64,000 nt of DNA from an uncultured Selenomonadales bacterium. GTDB taxonomy: Bacteria > Bacillota > Negativicutes > Selenomonadales > Selenomonadaceae. The translations under genes were made by a program, and so were the position numbers. Shown here piece by piece: positions 1-8,813 of this stretch (position 1 is its first letter; each line of letters begins with the position of its first letter). The notes below the pieces were generated by a model. That model was not told where the DNA came from, searched no databases, and was given only the letters and a program-made list of their open reading frames with translations. The stretch is taken from positions 62,001 to 126,000 of the forward strand of contig CAMZHX010000007.1 in assembly GCA_947307055.1 (NCBI GenBank), read 5' to 3'.

Positions 1-883
1 ATTTATTTATGTTCGGCGCGACATTTTGAGCAATTGAGCCAATTTTTTTACGCAAAAGTACGATTGGTTTCTGCGGACTGTCTAAAAATGATTTTTCAAC
101 GTCGGAAAGGTAACATTCGCGCTCGACGGCAGAAATATTCCTAAACATGACGGCAAAAGGCTTAGTCGGACGCGTTTTTGAGTTGCGAAGGCGTTCAACG
201 GCATTAAAATTCCTCGCGTCGCAAGCCAAATGAAAGCCTCCAATGCCTTTTATAGCGATAATTCCGCCATTCGCCAAAATTTTACGAGAAAATTTAATTG
301 CGTCGTGCCCGCGCAGATTTTTTCCTAAAATATAGACTTCGCAACCGCAATCGTTGCAACAAATAGGCTGTGCGTCGAATCTTCGCGAATTTTTATCGAA
401 ATATTCAGCTTTGCAAGCGTCGCACATAGGAAAATCGCCCATTGAAGTCCTTTCGCGGTCGTATGGCATATTTTTTAGGATAGTCAGACGCGGTCCGCAA
501 GCCGTGCAGTTAATGAACGGGTGCAAATATCTGCGGTTATTCGGGTCAAAAAGCTCTTTTGCGCACTTTTCGCAGATAGAAATGTCCGGCGAGACAAAAA
601 TATCGCCTTTTTCGTGCACGCTCTCGATAATTTGGAAGTCAGAGAAGGTTTTATCTGGAAAAGTTGCAATATCGACCTTCAAAATGGTAGAACGCGGCGG
701 ATTTTGAGTTTTAAGCGCGGAAATGAAGTTATTTAGGTCAAAATCTGCGCCTTGAGCAAAAATTTCGACGTATGAACCGCGATTGGCAACATTTCCTAAG
801 ATTTTATGAAGGTCAGCAAGATTTTTAACGAATGGTCGAAAGCCTACGCCTTGAACAATCCCGAAAACTTTAATATTTAGCAA
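1..883 (-). CDS. hypF: HypF carbamoyltransferase, N-terminal part (runs off the window)
   Basis: This is the first roughly 294 residues of HypF, which turns carbamoyl phosphate into the cyanide ligands of the NiFe hydrogenase active site together with HypE. I translated it from the minus strand. It opens with an acylphosphatase-like segment containing IVQGVGFRPFV. Zinc-finger cysteine pairs follow (CEKC, CTAC, CDAC, CCNDC), then the start of a YrdC-like domain (IAIKGIGGFHLACDA). The start is a TTG at 883-881, with GGAGGT at 896-891 seven bases upstream; no ATG fits the conserved N-terminus. The gene continues left of the window. Its client is probably the hydrogenase at 25-28.8 kb, since no other hyp gene is visible here. 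Confidence 0.93.
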   Translation of the reverse strand, partial: MLNIKVFGIVQGVGFRPFVKNLADLHKILGNVANRGSYVEIFAQGADFDLNNFISALKTQNPPRSTILKVDIATFPDKTFSDFQIIESVHEKGDIFVSPDISICEKCAKELFDPNNRRYLHPFINCTACGPRLTILKNMPYDRERTSMGDFPMCDACKAEYFDKNSRRFDAQPICCNDCGCEVYILGKNLRGHDAIKFSRKILANGGIIAIKGIGGFHLACDARNFNAVERLRNSKTRPTKPFAVMFRNISAVERECYLSDVEKSFLDSPQKPIVLLRKKIGSIAQNVAPNINK

Positions 884-912
884 AAAAATCACCTCCAAGC
901 CGATTTTAACAT

Positions 913-935
913 AAAAAAACCCGCCTTTCGACGGG
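913..935 (-). terminator. Rho-independent terminator downstream of the RTX protein gene
   Basis: Read on the minus strand, CCCGTC and GGCGGG pair around a GAAA tetraloop and are followed directly by seven T. It lies 25 bases after the stop of the 960-3545 gene and just before hypF, so it separates the two transcription units. Confidence 0.8.
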
Positions 936-959
936 AAAAATTTTTTTACTCGGAAAATT

Positions 960-3545
960 TTATTTTAATAGCGAACTTCCGCTGATTTTGTACGTTTCTC
1001 CGTTAATATTGAAACTTGTTGCGGTAAAATCTTTTAATTTGATTGCGTTCTTTGTCGAGCCGACTTTGAAAGCGATTTCGCCTTTATTTTCGCTGTATGA
1101 CGTGGAAAAACTTCCCGTAATTTGTAAAATATCGGCGTCATCGAAGCCGTAAATAATATCTTTGCCGTCGCCCCTCGAATAAAAGAAAATATCGGCATTT
1201 TCGCCGCCCCAAAGCTTATCATTACCCTTTCCGCCCGAAATCGAGACGTTATTTCCGCTATTTTTGATAGAATCTCTGCCATTTCCGCCGAAAATCGTAG
1301 AATTATTGCCGCTTGAGCTGATAAAATCGTTACCGGCGTCAGTCAAAATGCTTGCGCGGTCGCCGAAATTGCTAATCGAATCTTTTCCCTTGCCGACGAG
1401 CATAAAAACTTCGGAACCTTCATTTTCGATAGAATCTTTGCCATTTCCGCCCGAAATTGAGACTTTATTGCCGCTTGTGTAAATAAAATCGTTGCCTTTT
1501 CCGCCGGAGATTGATGTTAAGTCGCCGTAATTTGTGAAATTATCGTTTCCGGCGTCGCCAATCAGCGTTGAACTATCGCCAGAGTTAATAAATTGGTCTT
1601 TACCCGCGCCGCCTTCAGCAGAAATCGAATTTGCGACATTTTCTAAAGAATCATTGCCCGCATCGAGGAAAATTCGAGAATATGCGCCGCCCGTCGTCGT
1701 TGTAGAGCTTTCGCCCTCAGAAATTACGACTTCGCCGTTAAAAACGTAGTCATTTCCCCTGCCGCCGCTGATTGAAACGTCTTTTCCGGCATTTCTGACC
1801 GTATCTCTATCATTTTGCCCGTAAATTTCTACATAATCGACGAGATTTAGGAATAAATCGTTGCCTTTATTGCCGAAAAGCTTAGTTTCAAGGCCTGTGA
1901 CTAGAATAATATCTTTATCGCCGCTTTTAGCTTTTTCAGCCTTAGAATTGACTTCGATTTCATCTTTATTGTTTAAAATGGTGTCGTGACCGTCGCCGCC
2001 GTAGATTGTGGAGTTAAAACCGTAATTTTCGATAGAATCTGCGCCATATTCGCCAAAAATTTGGACTTCGCTAGCCTGATTTATTAAATCATCATCGCCT
2101 TTACCGCCGACAATCGTAGAATAGTTACTGCCGAGCAATGCGGCATTCGATCTAGTGTATAAATTACTATTATCGCTGACTTCGATTGAAAAATTATCCG
2201 AATTTAAAGTTTCGTAGTCGAAAATGTTATTTTTAATTAAATCGTTGCCTAATTCGCCCTTGATTACGGATTTTTCGCCATAATTAGTGATAATATCGTC
2301 ATCATCGCCGCTATTTACTAAAACATTTGCGCCTTCGTTGATAATATCGTCCAAATAATCGCCGCCATTAGCGGTAACATTATTGCCGCTGTTAGAAATT
2401 ACGTTTGAACCGCCGCCGGCATTGATTACGACTTCTTGCGAGTAATTTTTAATGGTGTCGTCGTCATTTTGAGCGTTGATAATGACATTTTCGCCGGAAT
2501 TTACGATAGTAGTTGCGCTTTGACCGCCAATCATGGTTACTTCGTCCCAATAATTGATTGCGAAGTCATTTGAATCGGCCAAAACGGTCGGTTGATAGGT
2601 ATCGTAATCGAAAACAGTATCAGAGGCGGCTTGTTTAGCGAAATAACGCATGATAATGTATCCGCCGTCGTAAACTTCACTACGTGATTCAATACCCAAA
2701 GTCGTAAAAATTTCTTTAAGAGCGTCGGTATTTTGAATGGTGGAAATAATTCTATTGCGGTTTTCGTCGTCAAGCCCGTGAATTAGTTCAGCAGAGCCGC
2801 CTTCAGCCAAAAATCCTGGCAAATCTCCGAAATAATTGACGTTTGAGGACATAAGACCGTGAACGAGTTCATGAACAAGCGTTCTGTCCAAACCTTGCCC
2901 CTTATCGGTCTTTGGGTGGCGGTTAGTGGCGTCCATATCTTTAAAGAAAGCCATATTCACGCAAAGGACACGCGACTCAAATTCCTTGCCGTCAGAGCTG
3001 TCGAAGGAGACATAAGCGAGAAAATTTTCGTTTTCGTCATCGACGAACTTTAATTTCATGCGATTATTGGTCGTATCGGCTTTTGTGTAGGAAAAACCGT
3101 AACTTTCTTCGATTAAAGCGAGCGAATCGCGAATCCACCAGCTATAAAGCCCTTGCACGACGATTTGTTGGTCATCAGTGAGGTTTTCTTTAGGCGGAAT
3201 GCCGTAAATAGTGAGGCCGTTGACAGTAAAAGACGAGCCTTCGGGATAAATTGCGTCGCCTTCGGAAGGGAGAATATCCGCTGCGCCTTTTGAGGTCGAG
3301 CCGCCGGCATCAGAACCGGAAATTGCGCCTGTATCGTCGTTATCGAGGATAATTCCGCACTTTTCGACTAAAAAAGTCTGCCAATTCTTAGAGGCGGCCA
3401 AATCGTCGAAGAATTTCCTTTTGAATTCCTCAAAATTTTGGAAATTGGAGCTTGCTTGGATAGCCTCATCGAGTGCGGCGCGTCCGCTTAGCTCGGTATT
3501 GTCGAGGCTTTGCATAAAATTATAAATTACTTCTTGTTGAGTCAT
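960..3545 (-). CDS. Large RTX-like repeat protein with HEXXH metalloprotease domain and double-glycine leader
   Basis: The 861-residue protein has three parts. Residues 1-82 are a charged, helical-looking leader ending in GSDAGG, with no signal peptide. Residues about 100-320 hold HELVH (225-229) followed by FLAEGGSAE (E248 a likely third zinc ligand), the pattern of a gluzincin-type metalloprotease. From about residue 350 to the end run many degenerate RTX-like units (GGxGNDxI, alternating with N-S-G-N/D stretches), and the last 100 residues resemble RTX C-termini. RTX repeats bind calcium and are typical of proteins exported unfolded through type 1 systems. I infer an extracellular protease or adhesin. 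The double glycine suggests export by the C39 ABC transporter at 46259-48469. A GGAGGT sits just upstream of the ATG. The exact peptidase family is uncertain. Confidence 0.8.
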   Translation of the reverse strand: MTQQEVIYNFMQSLDNTELSGRAALDEAIQASSNFQNFEEFKRKFFDDLAASKNWQTFLVEKCGIILDNDDTGAISGSDAGGSTSKGAADILPSEGDAIYPEGSSFTVNGLTIYGIPPKENLTDDQQIVVQGLYSWWIRDSLALIEESYGFSYTKADTTNNRMKLKFVDDENENFLAYVSFDSSDGKEFESRVLCVNMAFFKDMDATNRHPKTDKGQGLDRTLVHELVHGLMSSNVNYFGDLPGFLAEGGSAELIHGLDDENRNRIISTIQNTDALKEIFTTLGIESRSEVYDGGYIIMRYFAKQAASDTVFDYDTYQPTVLADSNDFAINYWDEVTMIGGQSATTIVNSGENVIINAQNDDDTIKNYSQEVVINAGGGSNVISNSGNNVTANGGDYLDDIINEGANVLVNSGDDDDIITNYGEKSVIKGELGNDLIKNNIFDYETLNSDNFSIEVSDNSNLYTRSNAALLGSNYSTIVGGKGDDDLINQASEVQIFGEYGADSIENYGFNSTIYGGDGHDTILNNKDEIEVNSKAEKAKSGDKDIILVTGLETKLFGNKGNDLFLNLVDYVEIYGQNDRDTVRNAGKDVSISGGRGNDYVFNGEVVISEGESSTTTTGGAYSRIFLDAGNDSLENVANSISAEGGAGKDQFINSGDSSTLIGDAGNDNFTNYGDLTSISGGKGNDFIYTSGNKVSISGGNGKDSIENEGSEVFMLVGKGKDSISNFGDRASILTDAGNDFISSSGNNSTIFGGNGRDSIKNSGNNVSISGGKGNDKLWGGENADIFFYSRGDGKDIIYGFDDADILQITGSFSTSYSENKGEIAFKVGSTKNAIKLKDFTATSFNINGETYKISGSSLLK

Positions 3546-3560
3546 AAAATTACCTCCAAA

Positions 3561-4157
3561 TTAAACGCTAGCTTTAAGTTTAGCGATTTCCAGCATAATA
3601 TTTTGTGCGAAGTCGTTTAAAGCGTCTTTATCCTTAGTTGAGCCGGAAAATTTCATTGGCGAGCCGTAAATTACGGCGAGATTAGGGAATTTGACTTCGC
3701 GGGAGAAAATTTTTTCGGTATTCACGATAGCGGCCGGGATAATTATAGATTTAGTCATCGCGGCGATTAAACTGACGCCGGATTCAGCTTTTCCGAGTTT
3801 ACCGGTCTTTGAGCGGGTACCTTCGGGGAAAATTCCCAAACATTTGCCGTCTTTAAGGATTTTTACGGCGGTTTTGATAGCGGATTTATCAGCGGCACCT
3901 CTTTTTACCGGGAAAACGTGCAGAGCGCGGCAAATTTTAGCCATAATGGGGTTTTTGAAGAGTTCTTCCTTGCCCATGTAGGAAATTTCGCGGTCAATGA
4001 AGGTACCGAGAAAGGGCGGATCCCAGTTGCTGACGTGATTAGCCGCCAGAATGAATGCGCCGTGCTCTGGAATGTTTTCCGCGCCGATAACTTTAGTTTT
4101 AAGGACGATACTGAACCAAAAACGGCACAAAGCCTTAAAAATTTTATAAAAAGTCAT
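3561..4157 (-). CDS. plsC: 1-acyl-sn-glycerol-3-phosphate acyltransferase (PlsC family)
   Basis: This 198-residue PlsC-type enzyme transfers an acyl group to lysophosphatidic acid to make phosphatidic acid at the inner membrane. The catalytic NHxxxxD block is visible as NHVSNWD near residue 40, and the phosphate-binding block as FPEGTRSKTG near residue 113. There is a short hydrophobic N-terminus. Its start overlaps the stop of cmk by four bases (ATGA), so the two are translationally coupled. The cmk-plsC order is common in Firmicutes. The length is normal for the short form of the family. Confidence 0.92.
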   Translation of the reverse strand: MTFYKIFKALCRFWFSIVLKTKVIGAENIPEHGAFILAANHVSNWDPPFLGTFIDREISYMGKEELFKNPIMAKICRALHVFPVKRGAADKSAIKTAVKILKDGKCLGIFPEGTRSKTGKLGKAESGVSLIAAMTKSIIIPAAIVNTEKIFSREVKFPNLAVIYGSPMKFSGSTKDKDALNDFAQNIMLEIAKLKASV

Positions 4158-4786
4158 TGTGCGAGCTCCAAAATTTTATTTACGACCTGTTCGACAGTCA
4201 AATTGGTTGAATCAAGTAAAATTGCGTCGTCGGCTTGAGCTAGGGGTGCAATTTCGCGTTCGGAGTCTTGTTTATCGCGCAAAATGATTTCATTTTTGAT
4301 TTGGTCGAGGTTTGCAGGGAAATTTTTAGCTTTAAGCTCCTCGAAACGTCTTTTAGCGCGTTCATCGACGGAAGCGGTTAAAAAAATTTTCAAATCGGCG
4401 TTTGGTAGGACTTGCGTCCCTATGTCGCGCCCGTCCATTATAACTTTTCCGCGTTTAGCCATCTCGCGTTGAAGTTCGGTCAATTTTTTCCTGACGAAAC
4501 CGAATTTAGCGACGTTTGAGGCACCGCGACTGACTTCGGGCGTGCGAATTTCCTTTGTAACGTCGATTCCGTCGAGAAAAACTTTTCCGGACTCGTCCAA
4601 AGTGATTTCGATGTCCTTTATCAAGTTTTCGTCGAGATTTTTGCCGCTTTGAATGACTTTTAGCGCAACGGCTCTGTACATTGCGCCGGTATCGATGTAA
4701 GTATAGCCGAGCCGAGCCGCGCAGAGTTTCGAGACGGTACTTTTACCTGCGCCGGCGGGTCCGTCGACCGCGATAATTTTTTTCAT
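4154..4786 (-). CDS. cmk: Cytidylate kinase
   Basis: This 210-residue (d)CMP kinase phosphorylates CMP and dCMP with ATP for nucleotide recycling. The P-loop GPAGAGKST lies at residues about 8-16, and IDTGAMYRA and DGRDIGTQVLP are typical cmk blocks. The ATG is preceded by AAAGGAG. A promoter with TTGCAA and an extended -10 TGCTATAAC lies about 30-55 bases upstream, sharing its -35 with the divergent GGDEF gene. The gene leads the cmk-plsC unit. Confidence 0.96.
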   Translation of the reverse strand: MKKIIAVDGPAGAGKSTVSKLCAARLGYTYIDTGAMYRAVALKVIQSGKNLDENLIKDIEITLDESGKVFLDGIDVTKEIRTPEVSRGASNVAKFGFVRKKLTELQREMAKRGKVIMDGRDIGTQVLPNADLKIFLTASVDERAKRRFEELKAKNFPANLDQIKNEIILRDKQDSEREIAPLAQADDAILLDSTNLTVEQVVNKILELAQ

Positions 4787-4813
4787 AGGTATATCTCCTT
4801 TGTTTTTGAATCA

Positions 4814-4866
4814 GTTATAGCACCTGCGAAAATTTTTTGCAACCTTCGCCTTGTCCGTGATATAAT
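4814..4866. promoter_or_regulatory. Back-to-back promoters for cmk (-) and the GGDEF gene (+) sharing one palindromic -35
   Basis: TTGCAA at 4837-4842 reads the same on both strands. To the right it is followed after 18 bases by TATAAT (4861-4866). To the left, on the minus strand, it is followed after 17 bases by TATAAC (4819-4814), preceded by TGC as an extended -10. The two promoters cannot easily be occupied together, so transcription of the two genes may be mutually exclusive. Motif matching is by eye only. Confidence 0.6.
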
Positions 4867-4900
4867 CTGCAAAATATTTTTTGGAAGGGCAAAAGGATTT

Positions 4901-6841
4901 ATGAATAGAATCAGCTCGACTTACAAAATAATTCCGATTTGCGCAATGGGCATAATTTTAAACATATCCGGCGCGAGTTTGGCGAAATATCTTCATCTGC
5001 CGATTTTCCTAGACACTTACGGCACATTTTTTATCGCGGCACTTGGCGGATATGTGCCGGGCATAACGGTCGGATTTTTAACGAATCTGATTGGTAGCTG
5101 GTACGAAGAAGAGGATATGTATTTTGGCTTGGTGAGCATTTTGCTTGCAATGATTACAACATTTCTATATCAGCGCGGCTATTATAAGACGCTCCCGAAA
5201 ATTTTTTTGACAATCGCGATTACGGTTTTTGTAGCGACTTTTCTTGGCACGGTCATTGAGGAATTGATATTTATTTCGGAGCCGTTTGAGTCTCTGAATA
5301 AATTTTGGAGTCACTATCACGGCAACTTTCTAACCGAATTTCCCGACAAAGGTTTAGCGATTTTATTTACCTTTGCCATGATGAAAATTTTCCCAAGCGA
5401 TTTGAAAAACGAATTCGCCGCGCTCGGCAGGAAACAAGCTCCCATTCCCTCCGAAATGCAACGCAAATTAAGAGCCGAGAGCAAATTTATTGATTCGCTA
5501 CGGACGAAGATGATTTTCAATTTGATAGCGATAACATTGATTGTCGCCGTTTCGATTTCGGCGATTAGCTACGCGATTTATCACAAGTCGGCGGTCGAGG
5601 AGAGAACGCGCATTGCCGACGGAATAATTTCAATGGTCGTTAGCGAAATAAATCCCAATCGCGTCGACGAATTTTTAGAGCTCGGACACAAGGCGGAAGG
5701 TTATAACGAGGTTGAGCGCAATCTTTACAGGATACGCGCGAGCAATTCCGACATAAAATTTATTTACGTTTACAAGATTATGGAGGACGGTTGCCACGTC
5801 GTTTTTGATTTGGATACGGCAACTGTCGACGCTTCAAAACCTGGTTCGGTCGAAGAATTTGACGACGCATTTTTAAAATATCTTCCCGATTTGCTCGCCG
5901 GCAGACCTATTCCGCCAATTCCGAGCAACGAGACTTACGGCAACTTGCTGACGATTTACAAGCCGGTTTACAACAGCGTCGGCAAATGCGTTTGCTACGC
6001 CGGAATTGATTTTTCTATGGACAAGATTACAGATTACGGCAGAACTTTTATTTCAAAAGTCGTCGCGGTCTTCGCGGGGGCATTGATTTTTATTTTCGTG
6101 TTGGGGCTTACGTTCATTGAGAACAATATAATTTTGCCGGTGAATACTATGGCATTTTGCGCCCGAAATTTTGCCTACGACAGCGAGGCGGATCGCGAAA
6201 AAAATATCGAGAGCATAAAAAGTTTGGACATAAAAACTAATGACGAGATAGAAAATTTATACTCGGCATTCGTGAAGATGACGGCGGACAGTATGCACCA
6301 CTTTAACAATTTGCGCAAAGCAAAGATTGAAGTTGCGGTTATGGAGGAACTCGCGCATAAGGACGCTATGACCGGCATAAAAAATAAAACTTCCTACGGC
6401 GAGACGATTGCAAAACTCGACGGAAAAATTTTGTCGGGCGACGCGCAGTTTTGCATAATCATGATTGACATAAATTACCTAAAGCGCATCAACGATACCT
6501 ACGGGCACGAGCGCGGCAACGAATATCTTATCAACGCTTGCAATTTGGCCTGCGACATTTTCGGCAAGGAAGATGTTTACAGGGTCGGCGGTGATGAATT
6601 TGTCGTAGTTCTCGACGGTGAAAAAGTTTCAACTTGCGAGGAGAATGTTGCGCGACTTAGGGCGACGATTGAAAAGTTCCGCGCAGATGAATCGCTTGAG
6701 GCGTGGGAAAAAGTTTCGACGGCAGTCGGCGTGGCGTATTACGAGGCGGGCGTTGACAATTCAGCCGACGAAGTTTTCAAACGCGCCGATTCCGATATGT
6801 ACAAAAACAAGTTGGCTATGAAGGCAACGCGCAGAGACTGA
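4901..6841 (+). CDS. Membrane-bound diguanylate cyclase with multi-helix N-terminal sensor
   Basis: The 646-residue protein starts with about five membrane helices (residues 1-165) that look like an ECF-substrate-component or MASE-type module. A further helix near 205-225 follows, then a Cache-like extracellular domain to about 385, another helix, a HAMP-like linker, and a C-terminal GGDEF domain. The motif GGDEF is intact at 563-567, so cyclic di-GMP synthesis is expected. The residues just before it (GKEDVYRV) lack the RxxD inhibitory I-site, so product inhibition is probably absent. The promoter at 4837-4866 serves it. The ligand of the sensor cannot be told from the sequence. Confidence 0.85.
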   Translation: MNRISSTYKIIPICAMGIILNISGASLAKYLHLPIFLDTYGTFFIAALGGYVPGITVGFLTNLIGSWYEEEDMYFGLVSILLAMITTFLYQRGYYKTLPKIFLTIAITVFVATFLGTVIEELIFISEPFESLNKFWSHYHGNFLTEFPDKGLAILFTFAMMKIFPSDLKNEFAALGRKQAPIPSEMQRKLRAESKFIDSLRTKMIFNLIAITLIVAVSISAISYAIYHKSAVEERTRIADGIISMVVSEINPNRVDEFLELGHKAEGYNEVERNLYRIRASNSDIKFIYVYKIMEDGCHVVFDLDTATVDASKPGSVEEFDDAFLKYLPDLLAGRPIPPIPSNETYGNLLTIYKPVYNSVGKCVCYAGIDFSMDKITDYGRTFISKVVAVFAGALIFIFVLGLTFIENNIILPVNTMAFCARNFAYDSEADREKNIESIKSLDIKTNDEIENLYSAFVKMTADSMHHFNNLRKAKIEVAVMEELAHKDAMTGIKNKTSYGETIAKLDGKILSGDAQFCIIMIDINYLKRINDTYGHERGNEYLINACNLACDIFGKEDVYRVGGDEFVVVLDGEKVSTCEENVARLRATIEKFRADESLEAWEKVSTAVGVAYYEAGVDNSADEVFKRADSDMYKNKLAMKATRRD

Positions 6842-6846
6842 AAAAG

Positions 6847-6862
6847 CAGTTAGGAGTTAGGA
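6847..6862 (+). repeat. Heptad repeat (AGTTAGG type) supplying the trkA ribosome binding site
   Basis: CAGTTAG-GAGTTAG-GA lies between the stop of the GGDEF gene and the ATG of trkA. It belongs to the same family as the array at 60362-60389. The AGGAG inside it is the only visible ribosome binding sequence for trkA. Confidence 0.6.
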
Positions 6863-8203
6863 ATGAGAGTTGTTATAGTTGGAGCTGGTAAGCTCGGATA
6901 TACAATCGCGGAACTTTTGAGTAGCGAGGGCATGTCAGTTACGGTAATCGACCGCGACGAAGACCAACTAACCGCGATTAAAAATAATTTGGACGTTTTG
7001 ACGATAACAGCGAACGGCGCAAGCCCAATAACGATGGACGACCCCGACGTAAACGGCGCAGACGTGTTTATAGCGGTCACGGAGATTGATGAAGTCAATA
7101 TGGTGGCGTGTATTTTGGCGAAAAAACACGGAATCAAGCATACGGTCGCAAGAATTCGCGATATGCAATTTTTGAGCGAGGCGAAGGAGTATTTAAAGAA
7201 AAATTTCGATATAGATTTGATGTTGAACCCCGAAATGATAGCGGCGCGCGAAATTTATCGAATTTTGATGACGCCGGCGGCTTTGGACGTTGACGAGTTC
7301 GCTGGCGGGAAAATTCGGCTGTTTGAAGTCAAAATCAAGAAGGATAGCAAATATATTGACATTCCGTTTAAGAAATTGCGCTTACCGGAAGGAGTTTTAG
7401 CGGGATTGATTTATAGAGATGGTCAAATGATAATTCCGCATGGCGATGACGAGTTGAAAGTGGACGACAACGCATATTTTATCGGATTCCCCGACGCGAT
7501 AGAGAAATTTAGCACAAATTTTGTCCAACGCAATTCTCGTAAGCTGGAAAGGGTGATGATAATCGGTGCGGGCAGGATTGCGCGGACATTATCGGTAATG
7601 CTGATTCAAGCGGGCGTGCAAGTCAAAGTAATCGAGAAAGACCGCGAGCGGTGCGAGAACATGGCGCAACTTTTGAGCGGCGACAGCATAGCAATTTACG
7701 GCGACGGAACGAATGTAGATTTATTAGCGCAAGAAGGGATAACTTCGGCAGACGTGGTAGTTTTTTTGACGGAAGATGACAAATTGAATTTGATGATGGC
7801 GATATTGGCAAAGCATTTGGGCGCGAAAAAAACGGTCGTCAGAGTATATCGGACGGAGTACGCCGATTTGATAGAGGAATTAGGGATTGACATAGTAATT
7901 TCGGCGCGATTGTTATCAGCGAGTGAAGTTTTAGCATTTGTTAGGCGCGGAGGAGTAGTAAGCGTCTCGATTTTGGAAGGGGCAAGGGCAGAGGCGGTCG
8001 AAGTGATAGTTCAGAGCGGCGCGAAGGTCGCAGGGAAAAAGTTAATGGAAGTTCGGCTACCGAAATCGTGTTTGGTGTGCGCGTATGTCAGAAAAAATAA
8101 AGCCGCCATTCCAAACGGCAACACAATTCTTTTGCCTGGCGACAGAACGATATTATTTTGCTTAAGAGGAGCGGCGCAAGAGGTTATGACGTGGTTTAAC
8201 TAA
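6863..8203 (+). CDS. trkA: Trk potassium uptake regulator TrkA
   Basis: This 446-residue peripheral regulator gates the TrkH/TrkG potassium channel according to bound nucleotide. It holds two RCK units. Each begins with a Rossmann fold: GAGKLGYT near residue 7 and GAGRIART near residue 234. Acidic residues that would bind NAD follow (VIDRDED, VIEKDRE). Each unit ends with a TrkA-C domain. The length is the full double-unit form. No trkH is in view. The gene follows the GGDEF gene by 21 bases, so they may be cotranscribed. Its TAA stop is also the first three bases of a heptad repeat. Confidence 0.95.
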   Translation: MRVVIVGAGKLGYTIAELLSSEGMSVTVIDRDEDQLTAIKNNLDVLTITANGASPITMDDPDVNGADVFIAVTEIDEVNMVACILAKKHGIKHTVARIRDMQFLSEAKEYLKKNFDIDLMLNPEMIAAREIYRILMTPAALDVDEFAGGKIRLFEVKIKKDSKYIDIPFKKLRLPEGVLAGLIYRDGQMIIPHGDDELKVDDNAYFIGFPDAIEKFSTNFVQRNSRKLERVMIIGAGRIARTLSVMLIQAGVQVKVIEKDRERCENMAQLLSGDSIAIYGDGTNVDLLAQEGITSADVVVFLTEDDKLNLMMAILAKHLGAKKTVVRVYRTEYADLIEELGIDIVISARLLSASEVLAFVRRGGVVSVSILEGARAEAVEVIVQSGAKVAGKKLMEVRLPKSCLVCAYVRKNKAAIPNGNTILLPGDRTILFCLRGAAQEVMTWFN

Positions 8204-8275
8204 TGCGTAATTCGTAATGCGTAATGGAAAAATCTTCTCTTAATTACGCATTACGCATTGCGCATTCCTAATTGC
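8201..8275. repeat. Heptad repeat pair in inverted orientation (TAATGCG / CATTACG family)
   Basis: The left arm is TAATGCG-TAATTCG-TAATGCG-TAATGG (8201-8226). After about 14 bases the right arm carries the complement in inverted order (8243-8275: ATTACGC, ATTACGC, ATTGCGC, ATTCCTA, ATTGC). The arms could form a hairpin with a stem of about 25 base pairs. The trkA stop codon is the first triplet of the left arm. The element is nearly the same as the one at 53893-53975. Confidence 0.85.
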
Positions 8276-8293
8276 TTTTAAGGTGGTGATGAA

Positions 8294-8752
8294 ATGAGAA
8301 AATTTTTGTCAAGCTTAGCGATAATATTTTTGACGGTGATAATTTTTTCGTCGTGTTCGGCGCAACAAAGGGTAGATGTGAATAAATATCCGCTGGAAGT
8401 TTTGAGACTAGTGAACATTGAGCGGGCGCGAGTGGGATTAGCCCCTTTGACGCTAGCGCGGGACTTAACAGCGAGTGCGTATGTTCGGGCAAAGGAGTTA
8501 CCGTATAAATTTTCGCACACGCGGCCGAATGGCTCGAAATGTTTTACGGCAATGCCGCAGATAGGTCACGTGCTCGGAGAAAATTTAGCGGGCGGTCAAA
8601 GTACCCCTAAGCAAGTCGTGCAAGCGTGGATGGATTCTAAAACTCATCGCGAGAACATTTTGGGCAAGAATTTCAAGGAAATGGGCGTCGTTTACTATTA
8701 TCAATCGAACTCGAAGTACAAACATTATTGGGTACAGCACTTCAGAGGCTAG
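8294..8752 (+). CDS. CAP (SCP/YkwD-like) domain lipoprotein
   Basis: This is a 152-residue secreted CAP-superfamily protein. The N-terminus has charged residues, a hydrophobic stretch and a lipobox-like FSSC, with Cys21 as the likely lipidated residue. The CAP signature is clear: SHTRPNG, GENLAGG, then HRENIL and MGV. In YkwD-type proteins these place the conserved histidines and glutamate of the cleft. The function of bacterial CAP proteins is mostly unknown; some are linked to spore, envelope or metal roles. GGTGGTGA precedes the ATG. A terminator follows at once, and the inverted heptad element lies just upstream. Confidence 0.88.
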   Translation: MRKFLSSLAIIFLTVIIFSSCSAQQRVDVNKYPLEVLRLVNIERARVGLAPLTLARDLTASAYVRAKELPYKFSHTRPNGSKCFTAMPQIGHVLGENLAGGQSTPKQVVQAWMDSKTHRENILGKNFKEMGVVYYYQSNSKYKHYWVQHFRG

Positions 8753-8753
8753 C

Positions 8754-8791
8754 AAAAAAAACTCCCGCCAAACTTCGACGGGAGCTTTTTT
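8754..8791. terminator. Bidirectional terminator between the CAP gene and ptsI
   Basis: CTCCCGCC (8762-8769) pairs with GACGGGAG (8777-8784), flanked by eight A on the left and a run of T on the right. It can end both the rightward CAP gene and the leftward ptsI. Confidence 0.82.
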
Positions 8792-8813
8792 ATTTCCGAA
8801 CTTGCAAGACGAT

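Noticed and set aside
8201-8275. Heptad arrays as a CRISPR
   Set aside because: Units are seven bases without unique spacers, and no cas gene is present.
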